DNA from: Flavobacterium sp.
GTDB lineage: Bacteria > Bacteroidota > Bacteroidia > Flavobacteriales > Flavobacteriaceae
NCBI GenBank assembly: GCA_014378065.1
Contig: JACMOK010000050.1
Span: 1 to 41,873 of the forward strand
Direction: 5' to 3'
Length of the DNA stretch: 41,873 nucleotides
Below are positions 18,401 to 25,749 of this stretch, in pieces. The notes below the pieces were generated by a model. It searched no databases, was not told the DNA's origin, and was given only the letters and a program-made list of their open reading frames with translations. A program made the position numbers and the translations under genes. Every line of letters begins with the position of its first letter. The first letter of the stretch is position 1.

Positions 18401-18513
18401 CTATTGCCGTCATTGGTGGCTTTCTGATTGCACTGCCTTTATTGCTGATTGTATTGCCAAGTTTATTGTGCTTGGTGTATAAAAATGAGAAACATTTTAA
18501 GCAGTTGGAGTAG
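15460..18513 (+). CDS. RND superfamily efflux pump, AcrB/CusA type
   Basis: At 1017 residues this is a full-length RND transporter. The first transmembrane segment is near 12-32. Two periplasmic porter regions (about 35-325 and 545-835) are each followed by a bundle of membrane helices (about 330-510 and 840-1010). The proton-relay acidic pair lies at D397-D398 in LGLIIDDAIVVVEQ, and the first porter domain has the conserved EMNPSILPV-like stretch. It should use the proton gradient to expel small compounds. It begins 5 nt after the adaptor gene. Substrate class cannot be told from sequence: the methionine triad of copper/silver CusA pumps was not seen, so a hydrophobic drug-type pump is slightly more likely. 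Confidence 0.95.
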   Translation: MNNFFVKHKNGLSAIIFLIVLGGFFAYSKMQTSLFPEITFPKIKIIADAGQQPIDKMMITVTKPLENAIKKVQDLKTVRSTTSRGSCEISAFIDWKSDIDLSKTRIEAQINQIKNDLPPDTQITVEKMNPSILPVIGYAIEGKGKSAIELKKIANFTIKPFLSQIDGVSEIRIIGGKEKEYWLSLDFNKMTALKITPNAISQVLSQTNFIKSNGYLSDYRYLYLTITDAQVDQKDELENLVISNNGKGIVTIKDIATVEIKEAKEYIKVNANGKESILVAVIKQPNSNLISLTDAMNSKLEDLKKILPSGIKITPYYQQATFVNDAVKSVADSLLIGLLLAIIVAVLFLKSVKASATILITIPVTLGLTLIVLYLTGGTFNIMTLGAIAAALGLIIDDAIVVVEQIHRTHEEHPDEATVTLLQKAIHYLFPAMVGSSISTIVIFFPFILMSGVAGAYFKVLTDTMIITLVCSFFVTWLLLPVVYLLLSKKERVSSEKQETAEIHEVKTQRWVAYFIEKPIISVVFCVVLLLSVFIILPNLQTGFLPEMDEGSVILDYQSPPGTSLEETDRMLTEVEKIIIKIPEVEAYSRRTGTQMGFFITEPNRGDYLIQLKKDRSKTSNDVIDEIRAKVEATQPALRIDFGQVIGDMLGDLMSSVSPIEVKVYGNNQAELQKIAKEVTVIVQKVKGTADVFDGIVLAGPAVNIEPNYTQLAQYGITPIDLQFQMQTALEGNIVGSLLENEKQIPIRLIYANGQKRSLEDIKQLKIFLPNGQSIPISSLVTISVQKGVAEIERENLQMMDVVTGRLDNRDLGSVMQEIQTKITQDIHLPSGYYIEYAGAYKDQQQSFKELLLILIASSLLIFGVILFLFRDFRIAVLILLISVLGISGSYILLFITGTPLNVGSYTGIIMIVGIISENAIFTFLQFRETFKLTRNLHQSVIYSISTRLRPKLMTALGAIIALLPLAIGIGTGSELHQPLAIAVIGGFLIALPLLLIVLPSLLCLVYKNEKHFKQLE

Positions 18514-18757
18514 ATTTAGTATGGTAAGCGGGCATCTGCGGCACTGCGATAATATCTGCAATTTTTTAAATCAAATTGTTGTCGAATCCCGCCAAAATGC
18601 ATTGCGTTGCTCCAAAGTGGGGTTTTCTAAGAATTTAGGCAGTACTTCTCTGCTTGTTTGGGTGATGCACTAGGCTACTGCATTTTTAAGTTTTTGATAA
18701 AAATAACTATTTTAAGGCCGAAATGAATTTTCTTTGCACAAAAGAAATCACTTCCTG
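18514..18757. other. Intergenic region, possible minus-strand gene remnant
   Basis: No intact gene is supported here. On the minus strand around 18575-18660 a short open stretch reads REVLPKFLENPTLEQRNAF and a few more residues before a stop, a composition that looks protein-like and may be a degraded gene fragment. A near-consensus promoter element TTTCTTTG at 18729-18736 (one mismatch to TAnnTTTG) could serve the next gene. Confidence 0.3.
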
Positions 18758-19111
18758 ATGCCCAATACTATTTATTACCTCGCTTCTTGCGACACCTGCC
18801 GGAAAATTATAAAGTCGTTGCCCAAATACAACGATTTGATTTTTCACGATATTAAACAAAATCCCATCAATGTCGGCGAATTGGAAGCGTTGTACGAAAT
18901 GTCACGTAGTTACGAAGCTTTGTTTAGCAAAAAAGCGCAGTTATATAAGTCGATGGATCTAAAAAACAAATCGCTTACAGAAGCCGATTATAAAAAATAC
19001 TTGCTAGAACACTACACGTTTTTAAGTCGGCCGGTCTTCGTTATCGATGGTAAAATTTATATCGGCAACAGCCAGAAAAACATCATTGATGTTATGAAAG
19101 TCCTATTATAA
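18758..19111 (+). CDS. ArsC/Spx family thioredoxin-fold protein
   Basis: The 117-residue protein matches the length and fold pattern of the arsenate reductase (ArsC)/Spx family. The N-terminal redox site is SCDTC, with cysteines at 11 and 14, the CXXC form seen in Spx-like members and in many Bacteroidota arsenate-reductase-like proteins. The C-terminal FLSRPVFVIDGKIYIGN holds the conserved cis-proline loop (SRPV). A TTG at 18734 could start a longer frame, but the ATG at 18758 fits the family N-terminus. Its stop overlaps the next ATG (TAATG). Whether it reduces arsenate or acts in redox signalling cannot be decided from sequence, and no arsenic operon genes are nearby. Confidence 0.88.
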   Translation: MPNTIYYLASCDTCRKIIKSLPKYNDLIFHDIKQNPINVGELEALYEMSRSYEALFSKKAQLYKSMDLKNKSLTEADYKKYLLEHYTFLSRPVFVIDGKIYIGNSQKNIIDVMKVLL

Positions 19112-20010
19112 TGTCAAAAAGAAATTTTGCAGTGGTCGCAGCTACATTGGTTTCGATCATATATGGGCTCACGTTTACGATTGCCAAAGATGTGATGCCG
19201 CGGTACATTCTCCCTTTTGGATTTATATTGATGCGCGTTGGCGGGGCTGTTGCGTTATTTTGGCTCGTTTCATTTCTTGGACCACGAGAAAAAATTGCTA
19301 CAAATGATTTTCCACGAATTGTCGCGGCTGCTTTTTTCGGTGTTGCAGTAAATATGCTCACTTTTTTTAAGGGATTGAGCTACACGTCGCCGATTTCGGC
19401 ATCGGTCATCATGGTATCTACTCCCATCATTGTCTTAGTGCTTTCTGCCATTATTGTAAAAGAGCGCATGCTCAAAAGAAAGGTTTTGGGAATTGTACTT
19501 GGATTGGTCGGAACCGCTTTTTTAATCCTTTACGGGAAGTCGGTTGGCGAGGCGCCTAACGCCGGGTTGGGTAATCTCTTGGTTTTTATCAACGCCGTTT
19601 CGTATGGTTTTTACCTGATTCTTGTTAAAAAATTAATGGATCAATACAATGCCTTTACCTTTGTGAAATGGATTTACACCTTCGGTTTTCTGATGGTTTT
19701 GCCTTTCGGTTGGACAGAATTTCAAAGTATCGCTTGGGCTGGTATTCCGCACACTTTGTATTGGAAAATTGGCTTCGTAGTGGTGTTCTCTACCTTTTTT
19801 ACCTACTTGCTGAATTTGCTGTCAATGCGCGAACTCAAACCCACCACCATTGCGGTTTTCATTTACCTGCAGCCTTTGTTCGCTTCCATTTTTGCCATCA
19901 GCATGGGAAAAGACAGCTTGAGTTGGGTGAAAATCATTTCGGCGATTTTAATATTTACCGGCGTCTTTTTAGTGACACAAAACAAACCAGCAAGCCCTTT
20001 AAAAAACTAG
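19111..20010 (+). CDS. EamA/DMT superfamily transporter
   Basis: The 299-residue membrane protein has about ten hydrophobic helices arranged as two EamA repeats, at about 5-135 and 148-290. Conserved family features include IYGLTFTIAKD in the first helix, ISASVIMVSTPIIVL at the end of the first repeat and ELKPTTIAVFIYLQPLFASIFA at the corresponding place in the second. Such proteins export amino acids or other metabolites from the inner membrane; the substrate is unknown. The start codon overlaps the stop of the ArsC/Spx-like gene, so the two are co-translated. Confidence 0.92.
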   Translation: MSKRNFAVVAATLVSIIYGLTFTIAKDVMPRYILPFGFILMRVGGAVALFWLVSFLGPREKIATNDFPRIVAAAFFGVAVNMLTFFKGLSYTSPISASVIMVSTPIIVLVLSAIIVKERMLKRKVLGIVLGLVGTAFLILYGKSVGEAPNAGLGNLLVFINAVSYGFYLILVKKLMDQYNAFTFVKWIYTFGFLMVLPFGWTEFQSIAWAGIPHTLYWKIGFVVVFSTFFTYLLNLLSMRELKPTTIAVFIYLQPLFASIFAISMGKDSLSWVKIISAILIFTGVFLVTQNKPASPLKN

Positions 20011-20087
20011 TTTATTATAATCCAGTGCGCTTGTATTCATTAAATATGCAACTACCGGCAACGAAAATCCCACAAGCATTTTTTGCT

Positions 20088-20095
20088 TATCTTTG
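20088..20095 (+). promoter_or_regulatory. -7 promoter element of yicC
   Basis: TATCTTTG fits the Bacteroidota TAnnTTTG consensus fully. Transcription would start about 14 nt before the yicC ATG at 20116. No convincing -33 TTG was found at the usual distance. It would head a yicC-gmk-acyltransferase-nadD operon. Confidence 0.55.
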
Positions 20096-20115
20096 ACTTC
20101 TTTTAGAAAATTTAT

Positions 20116-20976
20116 ATGATACAATCGATGACCGGTTTCGGCAAAGCCACTTTACAATTGCCCACTAAAAAAATAACGGTAGAAGTTAAATCGCTTAACA
20201 GCAAAGGACTTGACCTAAATGTACGAATGCCTTCGATTTACCGCGAAATGGAACTGAGCCTGCGCAACGAAATTGCCTTAAAACTAGAACGCGGGAAAAT
20301 TGATTTTTCGGTATATATTGAAGTGACCGGCGAACAAACTTCTACCAAACTCAATGTTCCGATTGTAAAAGCTTACATTCAGCAGATGCGTGAAGTTATT
20401 GCTAATGCTGATGAAACAGAACTGATGAAAATGGCCGTCCGCATGCCCGATGCTTTGAAAACAGAACGCGACGAAATCGACGAAAACGACTGGGCTGAAA
20501 TTCAGAAAGTCATTAAAGACGGATTGGATAATATTGCACATTTTCGTCAAGATGAAGGTGCCTCGCTCGAGAAAGAATTTCAGTTGCGCATCGGCAACAT
20601 ACGCCAATACATGGACGATGCTTTGGACTTGGATTCAGAAAGAGTGCAAGCGATAAAAGACCGACTGCAGACAGCCATTGCAGAACTCAAAGTCAATGTA
20701 GATGAGAACCGTTTTGAGCAAGAGTTGATTTATTACCTAGAAAAACTAGACATCACTGAAGAAAAAGTGCGGCTCACCACCCATCTCGATTACTTTATAG
20801 AAACCATTAAAAGCAGTGAAGCCAATGGTAGAAAGTTGGGTTTCATCACCCAAGAAATGGGTCGTGAAATCAATACCATGGGCTCTAAAGCCAACCATGC
20901 ACAAATGCAGAAATTGGTTGTGATGATGAAAGATGAGCTCGAAAAAATAAAAGAACAAGTTTTAAACGTATTGTGA
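20116..20976 (+). CDS. yicC: YicC family endoribonuclease-like protein
   Basis: The 286-residue protein has the family's typical length and ends. It opens with MIQSMTGFGKA, the YicC N-terminal hallmark, and its C-terminal DUF1732 segment contains EKVRLTTHLDYF, GRKLGFITQEMGREINTMGSKA and a final helix. The middle is acidic and helical. YicC proteins are reported as stress-linked endoribonucleases in Escherichia coli; the Bacteroidota members have not been studied to my knowledge. The gene is followed 40 nt later by gmk, a frequent pairing across bacteria, and has its own promoter element. Confidence 0.93.
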   Translation: MIQSMTGFGKATLQLPTKKITVEVKSLNSKGLDLNVRMPSIYREMELSLRNEIALKLERGKIDFSVYIEVTGEQTSTKLNVPIVKAYIQQMREVIANADETELMKMAVRMPDALKTERDEIDENDWAEIQKVIKDGLDNIAHFRQDEGASLEKEFQLRIGNIRQYMDDALDLDSERVQAIKDRLQTAIAELKVNVDENRFEQELIYYLEKLDITEEKVRLTTHLDYFIETIKSSEANGRKLGFITQEMGREINTMGSKANHAQMQKLVVMMKDELEKIKEQVLNVL

Positions 20977-21016
20977 AATATCCGCTTCGCCTTTGTGTTC
21001 TGTCACCGATAACATT

Positions 21017-21589
21017 ATGAAAAAAGGAAAATTAATCGTCTTTTCTGCTCCATCCGGCTCCGGAAAAACCACCATCGTTCGGCATTTACTGGGTATTCCC
21101 GATTTGAATCTGGCGTTTTCAGTGTCGGCCACTTCCAGGGAATCTCGAGGAGAAGAAATTGACGGTAAAGATTATTATTTTATCTCATTACCAGAATTTA
21201 AAAAACACATTAAGGCAGAAAATTTTTTAGAATGGGAGGAAGTCTACCGCGATAATTTTTATGGAACCCTTAAAAGTGAAATCGAACGCATCTGGGCTTT
21301 GGGTAAAAATGTAATCTTTGACATTGATGTGGCCGGAGGATTGCGCATTAAATCAAAATTTCCGCAGGAAACACTAGCCGTATTTGTAAAACCACCAAGT
21401 ATTGACGAACTCAAAATTCGCCTCAAAAAACGCTCAACAGAAAGTGACGATAAGATCAATATGCGTATTGCCAAAGCTTCGGTTGAACTAGCCACAGCGC
21501 CACAGTTTGATAAAATCATAAAAAATTACGATTTAGAAGTGGCGAAAGGAGAAGCGCAACAATTGGTTGCCGATTTTTTGAAGGACTAA
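21017..21589 (+). CDS. gmk: Guanylate kinase
   Basis: This 190-residue enzyme phosphorylates GMP to GDP with ATP in the cytoplasm. The P-loop reads APSGSGKTT near residues 11-19, the GMP-binding region has SVSATSRESRGEE-ID-G-DYYF, and the VIFDIDVAGGLRIK segment holds the conserved Asp-x-Asp of the family. The frame is open to 20993, but the ATG at 21017 gives the standard N-terminus. Its length is normal. It lies between yicC and the hexapeptide acyltransferase gene with short gaps. Confidence 0.96.
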   Translation: MKKGKLIVFSAPSGSGKTTIVRHLLGIPDLNLAFSVSATSRESRGEEIDGKDYYFISLPEFKKHIKAENFLEWEEVYRDNFYGTLKSEIERIWALGKNVIFDIDVAGGLRIKSKFPQETLAVFVKPPSIDELKIRLKKRSTESDDKINMRIAKASVELATAPQFDKIIKNYDLEVAKGEAQQLVADFLKD

Positions 21590-21601
21590 TCTAAGCATCT
21601 G

Positions 21602-22162
21602 ATGGTAAAAAATCAAATAAAAAGGCTTATCAAATCTGTTTTAGGATTTAAAGAAGCAAATCTATTGGATTTGCTGAAACAAAAAGGACTCCAAGTGGGA
21701 GAAAACTTTACGATGCGCGACGGTTGTATCATCGATTTTTCGCATGCCTGGCACATCACAATTGGCAACAACGTTACGTTGGCTCCCAGAGTGCATATTA
21801 TAGCGCACGATGCCAGTACTTGGTACTATTTGAGCCATTCTAAAGTTAAAAATGTAACCATCGGAAACCAGGTTTTTATTGGTGCGGGCAGTATCATTCT
21901 ACCCGGCGTGACCATTGGCGACAATGTGATCGTAGGGGCCGGATCAGTTGTAACCAAAAACATTGCTGACAACAGTGTATACGCCGGAAATCCTGCCGCT
22001 TTTATTATGACTACAACGGCATACATCGCCCAAGAAAAAGAAAAAATGACTGCAGAGAATTGTTTTAACCGCTCTTATTCGGAAGCAGAAAAAGCAACAA
22101 TGGAAAAAAAACAGCGCGTCAAGCAAATGGCAGAACAATACGGAACTGCGTTTGTAGAATAG
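21602..22162 (+). CDS. Hexapeptide-repeat (LbH) acyltransferase
   Basis: The 186-residue protein has a left-handed beta-helix core at about 50-145, with repeated [LIV]-G-x4 units such as ITIGNNVTLAP, VTIGNQVFIGAGSIILPGVTIGDNVIVGAGSVV and the closing GNPA motif. The catalytic histidine of this O-acetyltransferase group is probably in HIIAHD. The charged C-terminal helix is longer than usual. Maltose acetyltransferase-like and surface-polysaccharide acetyltransferases share this pattern; the acceptor sugar is unknown. It sits between gmk and nadD, 12 nt after gmk and 31 nt before nadD, which is odd company and suggests an insertion into a housekeeping operon. Confidence 0.9.
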   Translation: MVKNQIKRLIKSVLGFKEANLLDLLKQKGLQVGENFTMRDGCIIDFSHAWHITIGNNVTLAPRVHIIAHDASTWYYLSHSKVKNVTIGNQVFIGAGSIILPGVTIGDNVIVGAGSVVTKNIADNSVYAGNPAAFIMTTTAYIAQEKEKMTAENCFNRSYSEAEKATMEKKQRVKQMAEQYGTAFVE

Positions 22163-22193
22163 CCCTTTAAAAAATTCTTTTAAATTTACTATT

Positions 22194-22775
22194 TTGAAAA
22201 TCGGACTCTATTTCGGCACCTTCAACCCGATTCACGTCGGACACCTTATTATTGCCAATCACATGGCGGAGCATAGCGCTTTAGAACAAATTTGGATGGT
22301 CGTAACACCACACAATCCCTTGAAGAAAAAGGACACTTTATTAGACGACTACCAGCGGCTGCAATTGGTGTTTTTGGCCACCGAAGATTATCCTAAGATT
22401 AGGCCTTCTGATTTTGAATTTAAATTGCCGCAGCCCAACTATACTGTCAATACGCTGGCTCGCTTGCAGGACCAATTTCCGCAACACGAATTTTCTTTAA
22501 TTTTGGGGGAAGACAATCTCAAAACCTTTCACAAATGGAAAAATTATGAGGCCATTTTAGAAAATCATGAATTGTACGTCTATCCTCGTATTGCAGCTGA
22601 CGCCGCCAATTTACAATTTGAAAACCATCCCAAAATTCATGTGATTGACGCTCCGATAGTTGAAATTTCATCGACGTTCATCCGCGATAACCTCAAACTT
22701 AAAAAGAATGTGCAACCTTTATTACCGGCAAAAGTGTGGGCATACATCGACCATAATAATCTGTATGCAAAATAA
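22194..22775 (+). CDS. nadD: Nicotinate-nucleotide adenylyltransferase, TTG start
   Basis: The 193-residue enzyme joins nicotinate mononucleotide and ATP to form deamido-NAD in NAD synthesis. The nucleotidyltransferase motif GTFNPIHVGH is at residues 8-17, and the ISSTFIRDNL motif lies near the C-terminus. The start is a TTG at 22194: the next residues KIGLYFGTFNP are the expected N-terminus, and no in-frame ATG lies upstream before a stop. A strong hairpin terminator begins 20 nt after the stop, so this is the last gene of the yicC-gmk-acyltransferase-nadD unit. Confidence 0.95.
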   Translation: MKIGLYFGTFNPIHVGHLIIANHMAEHSALEQIWMVVTPHNPLKKKDTLLDDYQRLQLVFLATEDYPKIRPSDFEFKLPQPNYTVNTLARLQDQFPQHEFSLILGEDNLKTFHKWKNYEAILENHELYVYPRIAADAANLQFENHPKIHVIDAPIVEISSTFIRDNLKLKKNVQPLLPAKVWAYIDHNNLYAK

Positions 22776-22795
22776 TTATAACCGTTCAGAAATCA

Positions 22796-22828
22796 AAAGG
22801 CGTTCAGAATATTTTTCTGAACGCCTTT
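22796..22828 (+). terminator. Intrinsic terminator after nadD
   Basis: A perfect 14-bp stem, AAAGGCGTTCAGAA with TTCTGAACGCCTTT, encloses a 5-nt loop. A partial direct copy of one arm (CGTTCAGAA) lies just upstream at 22783. The T-run after the stem is short. The stem strength and position make termination likely. Confidence 0.85.
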
Positions 22829-23038
22829 ATCAAATAACCCCAAAACAAAACTTAATTTATAAACTGAGTAATAAATAAACCAACATTCAAACTCATATTT
22901 TAAAAACGATAATCCACAGCGGGTATTATATTGAAAATCATAATTTTGAGTTAATGTTTTCTTTAACAAAACGACATCACCTTTAAAAGGTAGCTACTTC
23001 CTAAATTTTGAGTACTTTTGAAAACAAGAATATACGGT
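22829..23038. other. Intergenic region between nadD and gpsA
   Basis: This AT-rich stretch has no supported gene. It contains a TACTTTTG element at 23013-23020, a full match to TAnnTTTG, which could start transcription of gpsA with a long leader that includes the hairpin repeat at 23039. No -33 element was found at normal spacing. Confidence 0.4.
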
Positions 23039-23126
23039 AGCTGTTCCCGCTATACGCAGTATCTTTTTTACATTGGCTTCGCTGTGCGCCAACACATAAA
23101 AGGATACCTGCTGCTATCGGGGCTAA
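23039..23126 (+). repeat. Intergenic imperfect-hairpin repeat, copy 1
   Basis: This 88-nt element begins AGCTGTTCCCGC and ends CTATCGGGGCTAA. It folds as a long imperfect hairpin: CCCGCTAtacGCAG-TATCTTTTTTA on the left against TAAAAGGATACCTGCTGCTATCGGGG on the right, capped by TTGGC/GCCAA. A second copy in the opposite orientation lies at 24609-24686. It ends 10 nt before the gpsA start and so would be in the gpsA leader RNA if transcription starts upstream. It resembles an intergenic sequence I recall from other Flavobacterium genomes; that memory is unverified. Confidence 0.65.
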
Positions 23127-23136
23127 AAAAATAAAA

Positions 23137-24132
23137 ATGAGTGAGTATCCAAAATTTGCGGTAATCGGTGGCGGAAGTTGGGCCACAGCCATAGCCAAAA
23201 TGTTGTGCGTCAACCTGCCAGAAATCGCTTGGTACATGCGAAACGAAGATGCCATAGCGCATATCACGACGCACCACCACAACCCAAATTATCTAAGCTC
23301 GGTAGAGTTTAATATCGAAAAATTAAGACTGACTTCCAATATCAATGAAGCCATTGCCTATGCCGATTACGTGATATTTGCCATTCCATCTGCCTTTCTG
23401 GGTAGCGAGTTGGCTAAAATGACAGAAAGTTTAAAAGACAAAGTGATTTTTTCTGCTATTAAAGGTATCGTGCCTGAAACCAGCTTAATTGTAGGAGAGC
23501 ATTTTAATAAAGTATACGACATTCCGTTTGAAAATATTGGCGTAATTACCGGTCCGTGCCATGCTGAGGAAGTGGCCCTAGAGCGTTTGTCTTACCTAAC
23601 CATTGCTTGTGGTGATGCTGTTAAAGCCAAAATCGTGGCCAAATGTTTGTCGGGAAATTATATTAAAGCTAAAATTACCGATGATATTATCGGTACAGAG
23701 TATGCGGCTATGCTCAAAAACATATACGCCATTGCCGCCGGAATGGCACACGGCTTGGGTTATGGCGACAACTTTCAATCGGTACTGATGAGTAATGGCA
23801 TTCGGGAAATGAAAAAATTCATCCGCAAAGTGCACAAGATGAAGCGCAACATCAACAACTCTGCCTATCTCGGCGATTTGCTGGTGACGGGCTATTCGGT
23901 ATTTTCCAGAAACCGCATGTTTGGCAATATGATCGGAAAAGGCTATACCGTTAAGAGTGCGATGATGGAAATGAGTATGGTGGCCGAAGGTTATTACGCA
24001 ACCAAAAGTGCATGGGAGTTAAACCAGTCTTATGGTGCAAAAACGCCCATTATCGATGCCGTTTACAGTATCTTATATGACGGGAAAGAAGCCAAAAAAG
24101 TTTTTCAAAAACTCACCGACAAACTTGATTGA
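23137..24132 (+). CDS. gpsA: NAD(P)-dependent glycerol-3-phosphate dehydrogenase
   Basis: The 331-residue enzyme reduces dihydroxyacetone phosphate to sn-glycerol 3-phosphate for phospholipid synthesis. The N-terminal Rossmann motif is IGGGSWATAIAKML near residues 10-23. The SAIKGIVPETSL segment follows, and the C-terminal helical domain has the substrate-site signatures NIYAIAAGMAHGLGYGDN and GDLLVTGYS. The length is normal. The gene is plus strand, convergent with the small hypothetical at 24175, with a 42-nt gap. Confidence 0.95.
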   Translation: MSEYPKFAVIGGGSWATAIAKMLCVNLPEIAWYMRNEDAIAHITTHHHNPNYLSSVEFNIEKLRLTSNINEAIAYADYVIFAIPSAFLGSELAKMTESLKDKVIFSAIKGIVPETSLIVGEHFNKVYDIPFENIGVITGPCHAEEVALERLSYLTIACGDAVKAKIVAKCLSGNYIKAKITDDIIGTEYAAMLKNIYAIAAGMAHGLGYGDNFQSVLMSNGIREMKKFIRKVHKMKRNINNSAYLGDLLVTGYSVFSRNRMFGNMIGKGYTVKSAMMEMSMVAEGYYATKSAWELNQSYGAKTPIIDAVYSILYDGKEAKKVFQKLTDKLD

Positions 24133-24174
24133 TGTTTTAATGTAAAGTGAAAAACCTTTTTTTACCTCGCAACG

Positions 24175-24582
24175 CTATCTTACAATGATGCCATCTACAA
24201 ATAAAATAGGTACTTCTTCGGCATGGTCTTGATGAATGGCATGTGCCTTAAAAATATATTTTTTGTCGTAAAGCGTATTGCCGATGAAAAAAGTAACCAT
24301 AAACTCATTATTGAGTGCCAATACACTTGTTTCGATCATTTCGATTTTAGCTACGGAAACTGCCGGAATTTTCAGAAAAGCATGTCGCAACAATGACGTT
24401 TTTTTCATTTCCCCTTCTAAAGTTCCGAACGCTTTAGAGACTACCATGACATTGTCGAGTTGAAAATCGCTGTCGTTAATCAGATAGACCTGCCAGATTT
24501 TTTCCATGAAATCATCGCTCCATTCGGAAACAGCGGCAACAAAAATGTTTTCTACGGTGGGAATGATGATGTCTTTTTTCAT
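24175..24582 (-). CDS. Conserved hypothetical protein, Flavobacteriia type
   Basis: I do not recognise a domain in this 135-residue protein. It has no signal peptide or membrane segment, so it is cytoplasmic. The sequence alternates strand-like stretches (IWQVYLIND, VMVVSKAFGT, FMVTFFIGNTLYDKKYIFKA) in a way that suggests a small beta-rich fold. I recall similar proteins downstream of pheS in related genomes, some carrying a phenylalanyl-tRNA synthetase label that is probably carried over from the neighbour; this is memory, not a search. It lies 125 nt after the pheS stop on the same strand, with the second hairpin repeat in between. Confidence 0.8.
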   Translation of the reverse strand: MKKDIIIPTVENIFVAAVSEWSDDFMEKIWQVYLINDSDFQLDNVMVVSKAFGTLEGEMKKTSLLRHAFLKIPAVSVAKIEMIETSVLALNNEFMVTFFIGNTLYDKKYIFKAHAIHQDHAEEVPILFVDGIIVR

Positions 24583-24608
24583 TTGATTTTTTTTCTAATC
24601 CGAAATGC

Positions 24609-24686
24609 CTAGCCCAGATTGACGGGGAAATCCTTTTTGTTTTTTAACAAAAAGATTGGAACAAAAAGCTGGAAATCGCTCCTTAT
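24609..24686 (-). repeat. Intergenic imperfect-hairpin repeat, copy 2
   Basis: Read on the minus strand, this element aligns with the copy at 23039-23126: both have an AGC..TTCC end, a CTTTTT arm, an AAAAGGAT arm and an ATC-GGGCTA end. Its centre is a perfect 9-bp stem, CTTTTTGTT with AACAAAAAG, around four bases at 24633-24654. It is shorter than copy 1 because the apical part is reduced. It lies between pheS and the small hypothetical gene, both on the minus strand, as copy 1 lies between plus-strand genes. Confidence 0.6.
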
Positions 24687-24707
24687 AACACTAATGATCG
24701 CTCCGAC

Positions 24708-25727
24708 TTAAATACTCGATTTGAACTGCGATAAGAACCGCACATCATTTTCGTAAAACATGCGGATATCGCCGATTTGATAGAGCAGCATGGCGATTCT
24801 TTCGATGCCCATACCGAATGCAAAACCATTATATTCGTCTGGATTGATGCCGCAATTTTTCAACACATTTGGATCGACCATGCCACAGCCCATGATTTCT
24901 AACCAACCGGTACCCTTGGTAATGCGGTAATCAGTTTCGGTTTTGAGTCCCCAATAAATATCTACCTCAGCGCTGGGTTCTGTAAACGGAAAATACGAAG
25001 GGCGCAGGCGGATTTTGGATTTTCCGAACATTTCTTTGGTGAAGTATAAGAGGGTTTGCTTTAAGTCGGCAAACGATACATCCTTATCGATATACAATCC
25101 TTCGACTTGGTGGAAAATGCAGTGCGAACGCGAGGAAACGGCTTCGTTTCGGAAAACCCTTCCCGGAGAAATGGTGCGAATCGGCGGTTTGTTGCTTTCC
25201 ATGTAGCGCACTTGCACCGATGAGGTGTGGGTTCGGAGCAAGATATCGGGATTGGTCTGGATGAAAAAAGTATCTTGCATGTCGCGTGCCGGATGGTATT
25301 CGGGCAAATTCAATGCGGTAAAATTGTGCCAGTCGTCTTCGATTTCTGGGCCTTCGGATACGTTGAAACCAATATTGGAAAATATATCGATTATTTGATT
25401 TTTTACAAGTGAAATCGGATGGCGGGAACCAATGGTTGCGGTTTCGCCTTGTCGTGTTAAATCGCCATAAATTCCTTTAATTTCTTCTTTGCTTTCGAGC
25501 GTCTCCTGAATGGTTTTTACTTTATCTTCAGCGGTATTTTTTAATAAATTGATGACTTGTCCGAAAGCAGCCTTTTGGTCGTTGGGAACGTTTTTAAATT
25601 CAGCAAAAAGGTCTTTTAAAAGTCCTTTGCTTCCCAAGAATTTAATACGAAAGATTTCTAAATCAGCAGTATTTTGCGTGGTAAACTTTTGGGCTTCGTC
25701 AATGTATTGTTTTATTTGGTCTATCAT
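24708..25727 (-). CDS. pheS: Phenylalanine-tRNA ligase alpha subunit
   Basis: The 339-residue class II synthetase subunit charges tRNA-Phe together with the beta subunit PheT. The N-terminal 85 residues form the coiled-coil tRNA-binding arm. The catalytic domain contains HPARDMQDTFF, LRTHTSSVQVRYM, GRVFRNEAV, FHQVEGLYIDKDVSF and the motif 3 segment FGMGIERIAMLLY near the C-terminus. Its length is normal. pheT is not adjacent. The promoter element at 25750 lies just upstream. No classical terminator follows; the repeat copy at 24609-24686 may play that part. Confidence 0.96.
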   Translation of the reverse strand: MIDQIKQYIDEAQKFTTQNTADLEIFRIKFLGSKGLLKDLFAEFKNVPNDQKAAFGQVINLLKNTAEDKVKTIQETLESKEEIKGIYGDLTRQGETATIGSRHPISLVKNQIIDIFSNIGFNVSEGPEIEDDWHNFTALNLPEYHPARDMQDTFFIQTNPDILLRTHTSSVQVRYMESNKPPIRTISPGRVFRNEAVSSRSHCIFHQVEGLYIDKDVSFADLKQTLLYFTKEMFGKSKIRLRPSYFPFTEPSAEVDIYWGLKTETDYRITKGTGWLEIMGCGMVDPNVLKNCGINPDEYNGFAFGMGIERIAMLLYQIGDIRMFYENDVRFLSQFKSSI

Positions 25728-25749
25728 TTTGGATGCGTCATTGCGTGAG

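Noticed and set aside
18575..18592. GTCGAATCCCGCC resembles the T-arm end of a tRNA
   Set aside because: The left side of the putative arm does not pair, and no acceptor stem or anticodon arm can be drawn around it.
18449..18673. Plus-strand open frame of 74 codons overlapping the end of the RND gene
   Set aside because: It overlaps the RND pump end in another frame, has cysteine-rich random-looking composition, no family features and no promoter.
19668..20096. 142-codon frame overlapping the EamA transporter
   Set aside because: It overlaps the transporter in another frame and then runs into the intergenic region; composition is unlike the neighbouring genes.
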